Part shown: positions 14,954 through 23,388 of the stretch, in pieces
How the letters are laid out: each line of letters begins with the position of its first letter
Numbering within the stretch: position 1 is the first letter of the stretch
Assembly: GCA_964516295.1 (NCBI GenBank)
Contig: CAZEYT010000010.1
Coordinates: 1 to 53,072 of the forward strand
Length of the DNA stretch: 53,072 nucleotides
Direction of reading: 5' to 3'
Source: CAZEYT01 sp964516295
GTDB taxonomy: Bacteria; Verrucomicrobiota; Verrucomicrobiia; Chthoniobacterales; Terrimicrobiaceae
Made by a program: the position numbers and the translations under genes
The notes under the pieces: model-generated
Told to the model about the DNA's origin: nothing
Seen by the model: the letters and a program-made list of their open reading frames with translations, nothing else
Databases searched by the model: none

Positions 14954-17011
14954 ATGGTAATCAGCAGATCGCTCCTCCTCCCAGTTCTCCTGACGGTCGC
15001 GCTCCTCCCGGCAGGAGATGTCCTCCATGCCCAGCAGCCGTTTGTCGTCGAGCCGCCTTCTAACTCGATGTATCCGGACTACGGTCTCGGAAATCCCGCC
15101 GCCACCCGCCTCCGCCGTCAACCGGCGCGCCTTTTCGAGTTCGACCGCGCGGCGCTGCGCGATGTGCTTCGTTATCTCGCCGATGAGGCCGAAATGCCCT
15201 TTGTAGGTATTCCGGAAAACGATTCGGCCAACCGGCGTTTGGTCACCTTTACGATGGAGGCCAGCCCGTTTATAGCGCTTGAGAGCGTGTGCCGCGACAA
15301 TGGGATCCGACTCACGTTTGAGAACGGCGTTTGGTTCATGCGCTCTGTGGACGAGCAACGGGAACGCCGGATCAAAGAAGAAGAAGACAACAAACTGGTC
15401 GGTATCGCCTACACACTTCGCTATGATCCCGTGGACCGCGTGGATTTCCGCCAACTCGATTCCTCCGGTGCCCAGCAGCAGACATCGTCCGGAGGCACGG
15501 TCACCACCGCCACTTCCCCGAATCTCCCCCTTCAGAATTCGCAGCGCGTCTTCGAAGCCAAGGCTCCGCGGATCGTGAATGAAATCCGTGTGATGCTCGG
15601 CCTGCCTCCGATTACGTATAATCCCGACGGATCTGTTCAAGGCGAACGCATCGAAGCCGCGCGAGTGGTTGACTCAACGGCAGCCGCCGCGCAGACCACC
15701 GAGGCAGCTCCCGATTCTCCGGCGAGACTGACGCCGACTTACGTGCCGCCGCAAACGCCCCAGGTCATTTACAACTCGGACACCAACACGCTTTGGGTCG
15801 TCGCAACCCGACAACAACACGCTTGGGTGCGCGATTATCTGATTGCTGTCGACCGGCCGCAGGAGTTGATCGCCATTGAGGTGAAGTTTTTCGAGACCAC
15901 CAAAGATCCGAGCAAGGAACTCGGCATCAACTGGGCACAGACCATGCAGGGAGGCTACAATGTGACCCTCCAAGACATGTCATTTTCCACCGGCTCGGTC
16001 GACATCACGCGCACGGCTCCGCCCGGTCCGGGAGAGTCAACCATTTCAATCACGCCGAGCGCCCCCTACTCCGCCGTTCTGACGGCCAGCGATGTTTCCT
16101 TGGCGCTCCAAGCTTTTATGTCGGACCGCAAAACGAGCATGGTGCAATACCCGCGCGTCCTGACCGTCAACAATCGCGAAGTCGCTATTACCAGCGCGGA
16201 AAACACGCCAATCAATGCAGGCGTCAGCCAGGTCGCCACTGGCAGCACGGCCGTTCCCGTCGGAACACTGGGATATCTCCCGGTCGGAACACAAATCAAC
16301 ATCCTTCCAAAAACGTTGGGAGAGGGTCGGATCGCGCTGACCGTCGCCATCACAATCTCATCGATCATCAACGAACGGGAAATCAATCTCGGCACCGGCC
16401 CGAGCAGTTATCCGGTCACCTCCGAGAGAATTTACAATGCCGCCCTTCAGGTCGACTCCGGCTACACGCTTGCCGTCGGCGGTTTGGAAGCAGTCGACGA
16501 CCGGCGTCTCAACAACGGCATCCCCCTCCTGCAGGATATCCCAGGCGTTGGCGAGCTTTTCAAAAGCAAAGCGCGCACCCGTAATCGCAAGAATCTGATC
16601 GTGTTCATCACCCCGAGCGTTATCAACGATCCGAGAGCGACCCGGGGAATCACGGAAGAACCGGAAGCGGTGATCCCGATTCGGCCGGACGACCCGACAC
16701 CCCCGGCCTTTACACCGGATGGCCACCTTGTCGGCGGAGCCGAGGCGCTCAACGGAGCACTGGCCTGGTTTGAAATGCAGATCCGTCTCTTCAAGCAGAT
16801 CAACAAAGAAAATACGACCGACAAGGAGTCCATCAAACGTCTCCGCGCTGTCATCGCGAGTGTGCGCATGACCATTTCGGACATCGAGTTGATGCGCGAG
16901 GAGGGGGGTAACTCCACGGCGGCTGATCTGGAGCGGGCGGAGAATCGGGCGGTCGGTATTCTCACCGAACTCAACCGCGTTCTCGCTGCGGCTCAGAACA
17001 ACATAATGTAA
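14954..17011 (+). CDS. Secretin (PilQ/GspD family outer membrane channel)
   Basis: The protein has 685 residues. Signal peptide MVISRSLLLPVLLTVALLPAGDVLHA. An STN/N1-like domain at about 45-115 (LFEFDRAALRDVLRYLADEAEMPFVG, SVCRDNGIRLTFENGVWFM) is followed by N domains (QVIYNSDTNTLWVVATRQQHAWVRDYL). The secretin core is at about 390-570 (VQYPRVLTVNNREVAIT, VDSGYTLAVGGLEAVDDRR, GIPLLQDIPGVGELF, RKNLIVFITPSVI). A C-terminal extension of about 100 residues is helical (ESIKRLRAVIASVRMTISDIE) and may be the pilotin-binding or anchoring part. It forms the outer membrane pore for the pilus/secretion apparatus encoded divergently. The ATG at 14954 lacks a strong ribosome binding site but gives a complete signal peptide. 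Confidence 0.88.
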   Translation: MVISRSLLLPVLLTVALLPAGDVLHAQQPFVVEPPSNSMYPDYGLGNPAATRLRRQPARLFEFDRAALRDVLRYLADEAEMPFVGIPENDSANRRLVTFTMEASPFIALESVCRDNGIRLTFENGVWFMRSVDEQRERRIKEEEDNKLVGIAYTLRYDPVDRVDFRQLDSSGAQQQTSSGGTVTTATSPNLPLQNSQRVFEAKAPRIVNEIRVMLGLPPITYNPDGSVQGERIEAARVVDSTAAAAQTTEAAPDSPARLTPTYVPPQTPQVIYNSDTNTLWVVATRQQHAWVRDYLIAVDRPQELIAIEVKFFETTKDPSKELGINWAQTMQGGYNVTLQDMSFSTGSVDITRTAPPGPGESTISITPSAPYSAVLTASDVSLALQAFMSDRKTSMVQYPRVLTVNNREVAITSAENTPINAGVSQVATGSTAVPVGTLGYLPVGTQINILPKTLGEGRIALTVAITISSIINEREINLGTGPSSYPVTSERIYNAALQVDSGYTLAVGGLEAVDDRRLNNGIPLLQDIPGVGELFKSKARTRNRKNLIVFITPSVINDPRATRGITEEPEAVIPIRPDDPTPPAFTPDGHLVGGAEALNGALAWFEMQIRLFKQINKENTTDKESIKRLRAVIASVRMTISDIELMREEGGNSTAADLERAENRAVGILTELNRVLAAAQNNIM

Positions 17012-17245
17012 GTCTCGGAGGAATCTCCGGGTTGCGGGTCGCTGGATTATCCGATGCTTGTCCCCTCTCCGATGACGGCGGTTTGTTCGTCTGAGGCCCC
17101 GCACGATCAGAGTCTCCGTTGTCTGGTTCGGTCACCCCTTCGACACTGCTCGCATTCCATCGAAGCGAATGGCTTCGCCGGCAGCGTGCGATCCCATCAA
17201 AAAATCCCTTGCACGAGGCCGCACGTGCCCGCACGTTCGCTGGCC

Positions 17246-18388
17246 GTGACAAGGTTTTTGGCGATTATTCTGGCATGGTTCTTCGTCGCATCGGTGGCAT
17301 CGGCCCAATGGAATGTCGCGATGCATGACGGCCGTCGCTACGTCCCGATTGAGGACGTGGCCAATTTCTACCGTCTGAATTCGCCCGTCGTCTCTGGAAA
17401 CGAATTCACCCTGACAGGACAAGGCCGCACTATCAAAGGTCGAAACGGCGGCCGGGAGGTCTTCATCAACAATGTGAAGTATGTCCTGTGTTTTCCCATC
17501 GTGGCCAAAGGCGGACGGACGCTCATCTCCGCAATGGACGTTACCAAGATCATTGAACCGGTCATGCGACCGGGAAAAATCAAGAACGCCACCGCGGTTC
17601 GGACGGTCATCCTTGATGCCGGCCATGGCGGCCACGACACCGGAGCCCGCGGACCGCTTGGCGTGGAGAAAGAGGCCGCGCTGGATGTCGTGCTTCGCGC
17701 TCGGAAGCTTCTTCAAGAAAACGGCTACAACGTCCGCCTCACCCGCTCGAGCGATGTTTTCATTCCTTTGGAAAAACGGGCGGCTTTTGCCAACAAATAT
17801 CCGAACGCGATTTTTATCAGCGTGCATTTCAACAAGAGCAAAACCTCGGGTGGCACCGGTATCGAGACCTACGCGCTGGCACCTCGTGGCGTTCCGTCCA
17901 TGGATGAGGAAAGTTTGCGTTACAGCGACTTCAAGCAATATCCCGGGCATGATCGGGATCCCGAAAACATCGCTCTCGCCACGTCGATGCATTCGTCGAT
18001 GCTCCGCCACATGCAGCTTTTCGACCGTGGAATCAAGCGGGCCCGATTTGTCGTGATCCGGGACATCGCGATTCCCGGCGTTTTGCTTGAAGGCGGATTT
18101 ATGAACCACCCCAACGACGGACGCCGGATCTCGCAAAGTGCCTTCCGCGATGCATTTGCACGGGCGATTCTCGAAGGCGTGAACCGCTACCAAAGCGCCG
18201 TCTCCGGGCAAATGCAGTACTTTCGCCCTTCGGCCGTTGTGGCGGCAACAGACCCAACAACAGCGCCGGAACTCCGCCGCGCCCCCACGCCCACTCCCAC
18301 CCCACCGCCGGTTGGGTCCAAAACGGAAATCGACTCCTCGGTCGCCCGCGCTGCCGACGCGATCGCTCCGCCGGTCATCTCGAACTGA
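17246..18388 (+). CDS. N-acetylmuramoyl-L-alanine amidase (AmiC-type)
   Basis: The protein has 380 residues from GTG at 17246, chosen because it gives a clean signal peptide (TRFLAIILAWFFVASVASA); upstream frame to 17054 has poor composition. Residues 24-110 are an N-terminal domain (MHDGRRYVPIEDVANFY). The Amidase_3 domain starts at about 118: VILDAGHGGHD with zinc ligand H127, E141 in GVEKEAAL, H194 in ISVHFN, and the catalytic Glu in GVLLEGGFMNHP. It cleaves the amide between MurNAc and L-Ala in the periplasm, splitting septal peptidoglycan or recycling it. The C-terminal tail is Pro/Thr-rich (PTPTPTPPP), probably a flexible end. Confidence 0.88.
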   Translation: MTRFLAIILAWFFVASVASAQWNVAMHDGRRYVPIEDVANFYRLNSPVVSGNEFTLTGQGRTIKGRNGGREVFINNVKYVLCFPIVAKGGRTLISAMDVTKIIEPVMRPGKIKNATAVRTVILDAGHGGHDTGARGPLGVEKEAALDVVLRARKLLQENGYNVRLTRSSDVFIPLEKRAAFANKYPNAIFISVHFNKSKTSGGTGIETYALAPRGVPSMDEESLRYSDFKQYPGHDRDPENIALATSMHSSMLRHMQLFDRGIKRARFVVIRDIAIPGVLLEGGFMNHPNDGRRISQSAFRDAFARAILEGVNRYQSAVSGQMQYFRPSAVVAATDPTTAPELRRAPTPTPTPPPVGSKTEIDSSVARAADAIAPPVISN

Positions 18389-18453
18389 GACGAACGCCTC
18401 TCCCATTTTGCGCATTGTCTCGCGGCGGGAGAAGCGACTACAACCAGTCATTC

Positions 18454-19290
18454 ATGCCAGAAAGCCGTTCGTCCCGCCCCATGGGCACCGACCCCATCGG
18501 AGTCTTCGATTCCGGCATCGGCGGCCTTACGGTCGTTGCTGCCCTTCGTGACCTTCTTCCTTCCGAAGCGATTTTTTACATCGGCGACACGGCACGCGTT
18601 CCCTACGGCGGAAAAAGTCGGCGAACAGTCGAGCGTTACAGTGTCGAAATCGGTGGCCTACTCCTCGCCGAGCAGGCCAAGGTAATCGTGGTCGCCTGCA
18701 ATACGGCATCCGCCCTCGCCGTTCCCCGCATGCAGGAAATCTTCAAAGTTCCCGTGCAGGGGGTCGTCATGCCCGGGGCCGCCGCAGCCGTTCGCTCGAC
18801 CCGAAACCGCCGCGTCGGCGTCATCGGCACCCGCGCGACCGTTGCCAGCGGAGCTTACGAACATGCGATCCAAGCCCTCAACCCGGAGATCGAGGTCTTC
18901 AGCGAAGCCTGTCCGTTGCTTGTGCCGTTGATTGAGGAGGGCCTCTTTGAGGATTCCATCACCGATCAGGTGCTCGCACGCTACCTCGCCCCTCTCCTGC
19001 GTCGGCAAATCGATACACTCGTGCTCGGATGTACGCACTACCCGCTTCTCCGCAAGGCCATCGCCCGCGCGGCAGGGCCGGAAGTAACCCTGGTGGACTC
19101 GGCGGACAATTGTGCGCGCGCGGTTCGCGATCTCCTGACGGCTCAAGGACTCGCTGCGCCGATGGACCGACTCGGACGGCTGGATGTCGCGCTCACCGAT
19201 TCGACCGAGGGTTTTCTCCGCACCGCCGAAAAAGCGCTGGATCTCGAAATCGGCGACGTCGAGCTCCGCACCGTCCAAAGCGAGCACTGA
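18454..19290 (+). CDS. murI: Glutamate racemase
   Basis: The protein has 278 residues and interconverts L- and D-glutamate for peptidoglycan synthesis in the cytoplasm. Visible motifs: IGVFDSGIGGLTV near the N-terminus, DTARVPYGGKS, the first catalytic Cys in VVACNTASA and the second in VLGCTHYPLL. Length matches the family (260-290). The ATG at 18454 was chosen over one at 18481 that starts just before the conserved core. It follows the amidase by 65 bases on the same strand, grouping two cell wall genes. Confidence 0.93.
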   Translation: MPESRSSRPMGTDPIGVFDSGIGGLTVVAALRDLLPSEAIFYIGDTARVPYGGKSRRTVERYSVEIGGLLLAEQAKVIVVACNTASALAVPRMQEIFKVPVQGVVMPGAAAAVRSTRNRRVGVIGTRATVASGAYEHAIQALNPEIEVFSEACPLLVPLIEEGLFEDSITDQVLARYLAPLLRRQIDTLVLGCTHYPLLRKAIARAAGPEVTLVDSADNCARAVRDLLTAQGLAAPMDRLGRLDVALTDSTEGFLRTAEKALDLEIGDVELRTVQSEH

Positions 19291-19356
19291 ATTTCCCGCC
19301 TCCGCGCTTCCCGAACCGCCGGAATTCGGATAGCACAAAAGTCAGCGATTATTCCC

Positions 19357-20088
19357 ATGGCCAAAGACCGCATAAAACTCGACGATCTTGACCAGTCCAA
19401 AGCACTCGATCAGGAGGACTACAAAAAGCAGCTCAAACAACATCAGCTTGAGTTGCTCAACATGCAGCTCCGGCTCCGCGAGCGGAAAAACTCGCTCATT
19501 CTGGTTGTTGAAGGGCCCGATGCGGCCGGCAAGGGCGGCGCGATCAAGCGCGTAGTCGAACGCCTCGATCCCCGCTACGTCCGCGTTTATTCGATTATCA
19601 AACCGACGCCGGAGGAACATCAGCACCATTATCTCTGGCGTTTCTGGAACAAGCTTCCCGCCTACGGAAATTGCGCGGTATTTGATCGCTCCTGGTATGG
19701 GCGGGTTCTGGTCGAACGGGTGGAAGGCTTTTGCTCCGAGCCCGAGTGGAAACGCGCTTACCGCGAGATCAACGAGTTTGAACGCCAGATCATCGACGGC
19801 GGAGCCATTATCGTAAAACTCTACCTTCACATTTCCAAAGATGAACAGCTCGCCCGTTTCCGTCGCCGTGAGGCTGATCCCTACAAACATTGGAAAATCT
19901 CCGATGAGGATTGGCGAAACCGCCGACATTGGGCGGAGCACAACGAGGCAGCCGAGGAAATGTTTGAAAAAACCGGCACGCCCGAAGCTCCGTGGACAGT
20001 CATTCCGGGTAACTTCAAGTGGTATGCCCGGGTGAAAGCCGTAAAAACCGTCTGCGAGCAGGTTTCGCGCGTTCTGGGACAGGCATGA
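19357..20088 (+). CDS. ppk2: Polyphosphate kinase 2 family protein
   Basis: The protein has 243 residues. PPK2 enzymes transfer phosphate between polyphosphate and nucleotides in the cytoplasm. Motifs: Walker A VVEGPDAAGKGGAIKRV (about 48-64), FDRSWYGRVLVERVEGF (Walker B/lid), and FRRREADPYKHWKISDEDW. Size and a single domain place it in the one-domain class (class I or III), where the substrate may be ADP or AMP; sequence alone does not decide. The stop overlaps the start of the following SGNH gene by ATGA, so they are cotranscribed. Confidence 0.9.
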   Translation: MAKDRIKLDDLDQSKALDQEDYKKQLKQHQLELLNMQLRLRERKNSLILVVEGPDAAGKGGAIKRVVERLDPRYVRVYSIIKPTPEEHQHHYLWRFWNKLPAYGNCAVFDRSWYGRVLVERVEGFCSEPEWKRAYREINEFERQIIDGGAIIVKLYLHISKDEQLARFRRREADPYKHWKISDEDWRNRRHWAEHNEAAEEMFEKTGTPEAPWTVIPGNFKWYARVKAVKTVCEQVSRVLGQA

Positions 20089-20714
20089 AGATTCTTTTCC
20101 AAGGAGACTCGATTACCGATTGCGACCGTCGTTCAACCACGCCGGAGGGTCTCGGCGCCGGATACGTCGCGGAAGCGGCCAAGGCCCTGGATCCCGCAAC
20201 CATCGAAGTCATCAACCGTGGCATTAGCGGTAAGCGGGTGGAGGACCTCTACGCCCGATGGAAACCGGACGCGCTGCACCTCCGTCCGGACGTCATCAGC
20301 ATCCTCATTGGGGTCAACGACACATGGCATGAATTTCTCGGAGGCAATGGTGTGGAAGTCGATCGTTATGCCAGCATCTATCGCCTGCTTCTGGAGTGGA
20401 CCAAAGACGTCCTGCCTGACGTTCGGCTCGTGCTGTGCGAACCGTTTGTTTTGCCCTGCGGAGTGGTGGGAGAGGGTTGGCGCGACGAGATCGATCAATG
20501 ACGAGAGATTGTCGCAAAGCTCGCCTCCGACTTTGGAGCTACCTTGGTTCCCTTCCAGACCCGGTTCGACAGCGTTCTGAAGACCCACGAGCCCCGCGAC
20601 CTGGCCGAAGACGGCGTTCACCCCAACGAACGCGGCCACCGACTTATGGCCAACTGGTGGCTGGAAGCGATCGAGCTAGGCCGAGCCGAACTTGACAGCG
20701 TCCGCACTGGATAG
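20085..20714 (+). pseudogene. SGNH/GDSL hydrolase interrupted by an in-frame TGA
   Basis: The first 138 codons encode an SGNH esterase start: MKILFQGDSITDCDRR with the block I Ser (GDSIT), GISGKRV (Gly), and LIGVNDTWHEF (block III GxND). A TGA at 20499-20501 (codon 139) stops translation, but the same frame continues to a TAG at 20712 with REIVAKLASDFGATLVPFQTRF and EDGVHPNERGHRLMANWW, which is block V with the catalytic Asp and His. A protein ending at the TGA would lack the Asp-His and be inactive. No frame change is needed. Explanations are a recent nonsense mutation, a sequencing error, or readthrough. It is coupled to ppk2 by ATGA. Confidence 0.8.
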
Positions 20715-20732
20715 CGGACACAACAAAAGCGA

Positions 20733-21206
20733 TTACCAGGTTCCCGCGACCGGATCCCACCTGGAGAGGCGGCGTTGGACTTCATCCGGCGAAACATCTT
20801 CAACATGGGTGCAGATCGCCCAACGGTAGCCAAACGGATCAAGAACCATCGAGCTTCGCTCACCCCACGGATAAGTGGCCAGGGGACGGAGGATGGTGGC
20901 CCCGGCGGCGACAGCCTGTGCGGTCACGGCATCGCAATTGGGGAAATACAAATTCAGGCTCAGCGGACAGCCACCGGCTGTCTGAGGACTTAACGCTCCC
21001 CACTCGGGGCTTTCGTCACAGAACATGAGGACACTGTCGCCGATCTGAAATTCACCGTGCATGATGCCACCTTTCTCGTCCGGCATGTGAAAACGCTCAA
21101 TAGCACCGAAGGCCGCCTTGTAAAATTCAAGCGCCGCAGCAGCGCCTTTGAGGTTCAGGGACGGGGTAAGGGTTCGGAGTCCTTCGGGAATGCCGCTCGC
21201 GTTCAT
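20733..21206 (-). CDS. VOC-family (PhnB/glyoxalase-like) protein
   Basis: The protein has 157 residues, with the vicinal oxygen chelate fold of the PhnB type: TPSLNLKGAAAALEFYKAAFGAIERF at the start, then MHGEFQIGDSVLMFCDE, and the second half PLSLNLYFPNCDAVTAQAVAAGATI and VLDPFGYRWAICTH. These proteins are often annotated as glyoxalase or bleomycin-resistance relatives, but most PhnB-like members have no proven activity. It is convergent with the interrupted SGNH gene, 18 bases away. Confidence 0.85.
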   Translation of the reverse strand: MNASGIPEGLRTLTPSLNLKGAAAALEFYKAAFGAIERFHMPDEKGGIMHGEFQIGDSVLMFCDESPEWGALSPQTAGGCPLSLNLYFPNCDAVTAQAVAAGATILRPLATYPWGERSSMVLDPFGYRWAICTHVEDVSPDEVQRRLSRWDPVAGTW

Positions 21207-21330
21207 CCCGCAGTTCTAAGGAATCAAAGGCCCGCCTGTCCATGCGAAATCGATTCAAGCGCTGAACGCCGGAATTGTAGCTGAGGAAAAGCTTCCCGGA
21301 GTGAGAAATTCGAGATAGGACAGAAAGATT

Positions 21331-21597
21331 ATGAAACCCCATCGCGGCACCCTCGTTCTTGTCCTCGGTATTCTCAGCCTCGTCATCTGCCAGCCGCTTG
21401 GCATCGTGGCGTGGATTCTCGGCAATAGCGACCTGAAAGACATGGCCGCCGGGTCGATGGATCCGGAGGGACGACAGCTCACCCAGATCGGCAAGATCCT
21501 CGGCATCATCGCCGTGGCCTTGATGGCCTTGGGCATTCTGATTTTCATCCTCGCAATTGCCCTCGGCGTGGGAACCGCTGCTCTCGCCCCTCAGTAG
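21331..21597 (+). CDS. Small membrane protein, DUF4190-like
   Basis: The protein has 88 residues with two hydrophobic segments (GTLVLVLGILSLVICQPLGIVAWILG and ILGIIAVALMALGILIFILAIALGVG) flanking a short polar loop with DLKDMAAGSMDPEGRQLTQIGK. The pattern, including GxxAWxLGxxDLxxM and GxxxxGxILG, is that of DUF4190 proteins. No function is established. It is a one-gene unit closed by a strong intrinsic terminator 19 bases downstream. Confidence 0.75.
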   Translation: MKPHRGTLVLVLGILSLVICQPLGIVAWILGNSDLKDMAAGSMDPEGRQLTQIGKILGIIAVALMALGILIFILAIALGVGTAALAPQ

Positions 21598-21615
21598 GCC
21601 GACGTCGGGAGAGTG

Positions 21616-21648
21616 CCGGTTGGAAAAACCAACCGGGGAAGTTTTTTT
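21616..21648 (+). terminator. Intrinsic terminator after the DUF4190-like gene
   Basis: CCGGTTGG and CCAACCGG form a perfect eight-pair stem around an AAAAA loop, followed after five bases by seven T residues. It is a textbook Rho-independent terminator on the plus strand, 60 bases before the HAD gene. Confidence 0.9.
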
Positions 21649-21707
21649 GACCGTATTGCGGGAGATTCTTCTCGCCAGAGAGGGCACGCACCGGCAGCCA
21701 TAAGCGA

Positions 21708-22589
21708 ATGTCTGTTCCGCAAAATACCATCGCGATTGTTTACGACTACGACCAGACCCTTTCGCCGACCTATATGCAGGACGAGGCGATTTTTCCGGTC
21801 TTCGGCATCAATCCCACCCATTTCTGGGCGCGATGTGGCGAGCTTGTCCGCGATCAGGGATACGACAACGAACTCGCCTACATGAAGGTGATGCTCGATT
21901 GCCTGGAGATGGACCGGCCGACCAATGCGAAGCTCAAGGAGCTCGGGGAACGGCTGAACTTCTACAAGGGTCTGCCGGAAATGTTCGAGGAATTCCAATC
22001 CGGCCTGCTCACGCCGGAACATGAAGCGCACGGCATTACGGTCGAGCACTACATCGTCTCCTCCGGCCTGAAAATTCTCATCGAAGGCAGCCGCTTGGCA
22101 CCTTACATCCGGCGCATCTTCGGGTGCGAGTTTGCGGTGGATCAACAGGATCGCATCACGTTTCCCAAACGGGTCATCAGTCACACGCAGAAGACTCAAT
22201 TTCTCTTCCGCATCAACAAGGGCATGTTGGAAATGGACGAGGACGTGAACGACCATATGGCTCCGGATCTCCGCCCGGTCCCGTTTCAGAACATGGTCTA
22301 TGTTGGAGACGGGCCGACCGATGTGCCTTGCTTTACGGTGATGCGGCGGAACGGCGGCCAGGCGATCGCTGTTTACAATCCGGATGATCCGACCCGATCA
22401 AGCTTCAAAAAATGCTATCAACTTTGCACCCATGCGGACCGGGTCAAAAACATCGCACCGTCCGATTTTCGCCGCGGCAGCCACCTTCGCTTGCTTCTGG
22501 AAGAAATGGTCGGGGAGATCGCCGACCGCATCGTTCAACGGCGCCGTGAGGATATCGAAGCCGGGACGGTGAAAGCCCCGAAGTATTAG
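21708..22589 (+). CDS. HAD-superfamily phosphatase
   Basis: The protein has 293 residues. The catalytic motif I is IVYDYDQTLSP, with both Asp residues present; motif II lies in YIVSSGLKILIEG; motif IV is VYVGDGPTDVPCF. A cap region between about 25 and 100 contains PVFGINPTHFWARCGELVRDQGYDNELAYMK. The layout resembles the phosphoserine-phosphatase-like branch of HAD hydrolases, but the substrate is not evident. It stands alone, following the terminator, and is convergent with the cysH gene, 12 bases apart. Confidence 0.83.
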   Translation: MSVPQNTIAIVYDYDQTLSPTYMQDEAIFPVFGINPTHFWARCGELVRDQGYDNELAYMKVMLDCLEMDRPTNAKLKELGERLNFYKGLPEMFEEFQSGLLTPEHEAHGITVEHYIVSSGLKILIEGSRLAPYIRRIFGCEFAVDQQDRITFPKRVISHTQKTQFLFRINKGMLEMDEDVNDHMAPDLRPVPFQNMVYVGDGPTDVPCFTVMRRNGGQAIAVYNPDDPTRSSFKKCYQLCTHADRVKNIAPSDFRRGSHLRLLLEEMVGEIADRIVQRRREDIEAGTVKAPKY

Positions 22590-22601
22590 GCTCGACTGGA
22601 C

Positions 22602-23327
22602 TTAGATGTTGCTGCCCAAGAAGGTGTGGATGCCGCACTCGCTTTTGTCGAAGCCCGTCCAGCGTCCGGCTCGCTCGTTTTCGCCCTCCGCCGTCGGTCG
22701 GGTGCAAGGCTGGCAGCCGATTGATCGGTAACCCTGTCGGGTGAGCGCGTTGACCGGGAGGCCGTGTTCTTTGATGTAAGCCTGCACCCCGTCGCGGCTC
22801 CATGTCGCCATGGGATTGAGTTTGATAATGTATTGGTCGCGGAGCACGTCGAAGTGGTAGAGCTCGACAATCTTCGTGGTATCCCGAGTGGCGCTTTGTT
22901 CCCGACGCACTCCGGTGATCCACACGTCGAGCCCGGCGAGTTTTTTTTGTAGAGGAATCACCTTCCGCAGGGAGCAGCAGAGGTCGGGCTTGGTGTTCCA
23001 AAGTGCCGGGCCAAGCTCGGCCGCCTGTTCCGCGACGGTCTGCTCGGGCACCAATGATTCGATTTGAATGCCAAGCAGCGCTTCGATCTCGGCTTTGAGA
23101 GCAAGCGTTTCAGGAAAAAGGAGGCCGGTGTCGATGGTGAAAACCGGGAAACGAAAACCGTGGCGATAGGCCGTATGCATGGCCACCAGGCCCGCCCCCT
23201 GAAAACTCGTGCCGATCGCCGCACGCGTGCCGTATTCCTCCCACGTCCAGCGGAGGATCTCTGTGAGGTCGGCGAATTCGAACTCCGCCGCCTTGGCGCG
23301 AATGATCTCGGGATCAAATTTGTTCAT
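22602..23327 (-). CDS. cysH: Phosphoadenylyl-/adenylyl-sulfate reductase
   Basis: The protein has 241 residues and reduces activated sulfate (APS or PAPS) to sulfite with thioredoxin in assimilatory sulfate reduction. The N-terminal PAPS-reductase fold shows AIGTSFQGAGLVAM and FTIDTGLLFPET. The CC (DLCCSLRKV, about 116) and CxxC (GCQPCTRP, about 205) pairs are the four ligands of a [4Fe-4S] cluster, typical of the APS-reducing class. The C-terminal ECGIH provides the catalytic Cys. It follows transketolase on the same strand with a 61-base gap, so it may or may not be cotranscribed. Confidence 0.92.
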   Translation of the reverse strand: MNKFDPEIIRAKAAEFEFADLTEILRWTWEEYGTRAAIGTSFQGAGLVAMHTAYRHGFRFPVFTIDTGLLFPETLALKAEIEALLGIQIESLVPEQTVAEQAAELGPALWNTKPDLCCSLRKVIPLQKKLAGLDVWITGVRREQSATRDTTKIVELYHFDVLRDQYIIKLNPMATWSRDGVQAYIKEHGLPVNALTRQGYRSIGCQPCTRPTAEGENERAGRWTGFDKSECGIHTFLGSNI

Positions 23328-23388
23328 GCAAAAACGTCACAACGCTCCCGGTTGGTCCGGAAGCGCCTGAGTTAAAACCCTCGTCCGG

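Noticed and set aside
14772..14960. 62-residue frame before the secretin
   Set aside because: Poor composition, no ribosome binding site, ends inside the secretin start; not needed to explain the signal peptide.
20499..20501. TGA as selenocysteine codon in the SGNH hydrolase
   Set aside because: No catalytic Cys is expected at this position in SGNH enzymes and I see no convincing SECIS-like hairpin just after it; nonsense mutation or error is simpler.
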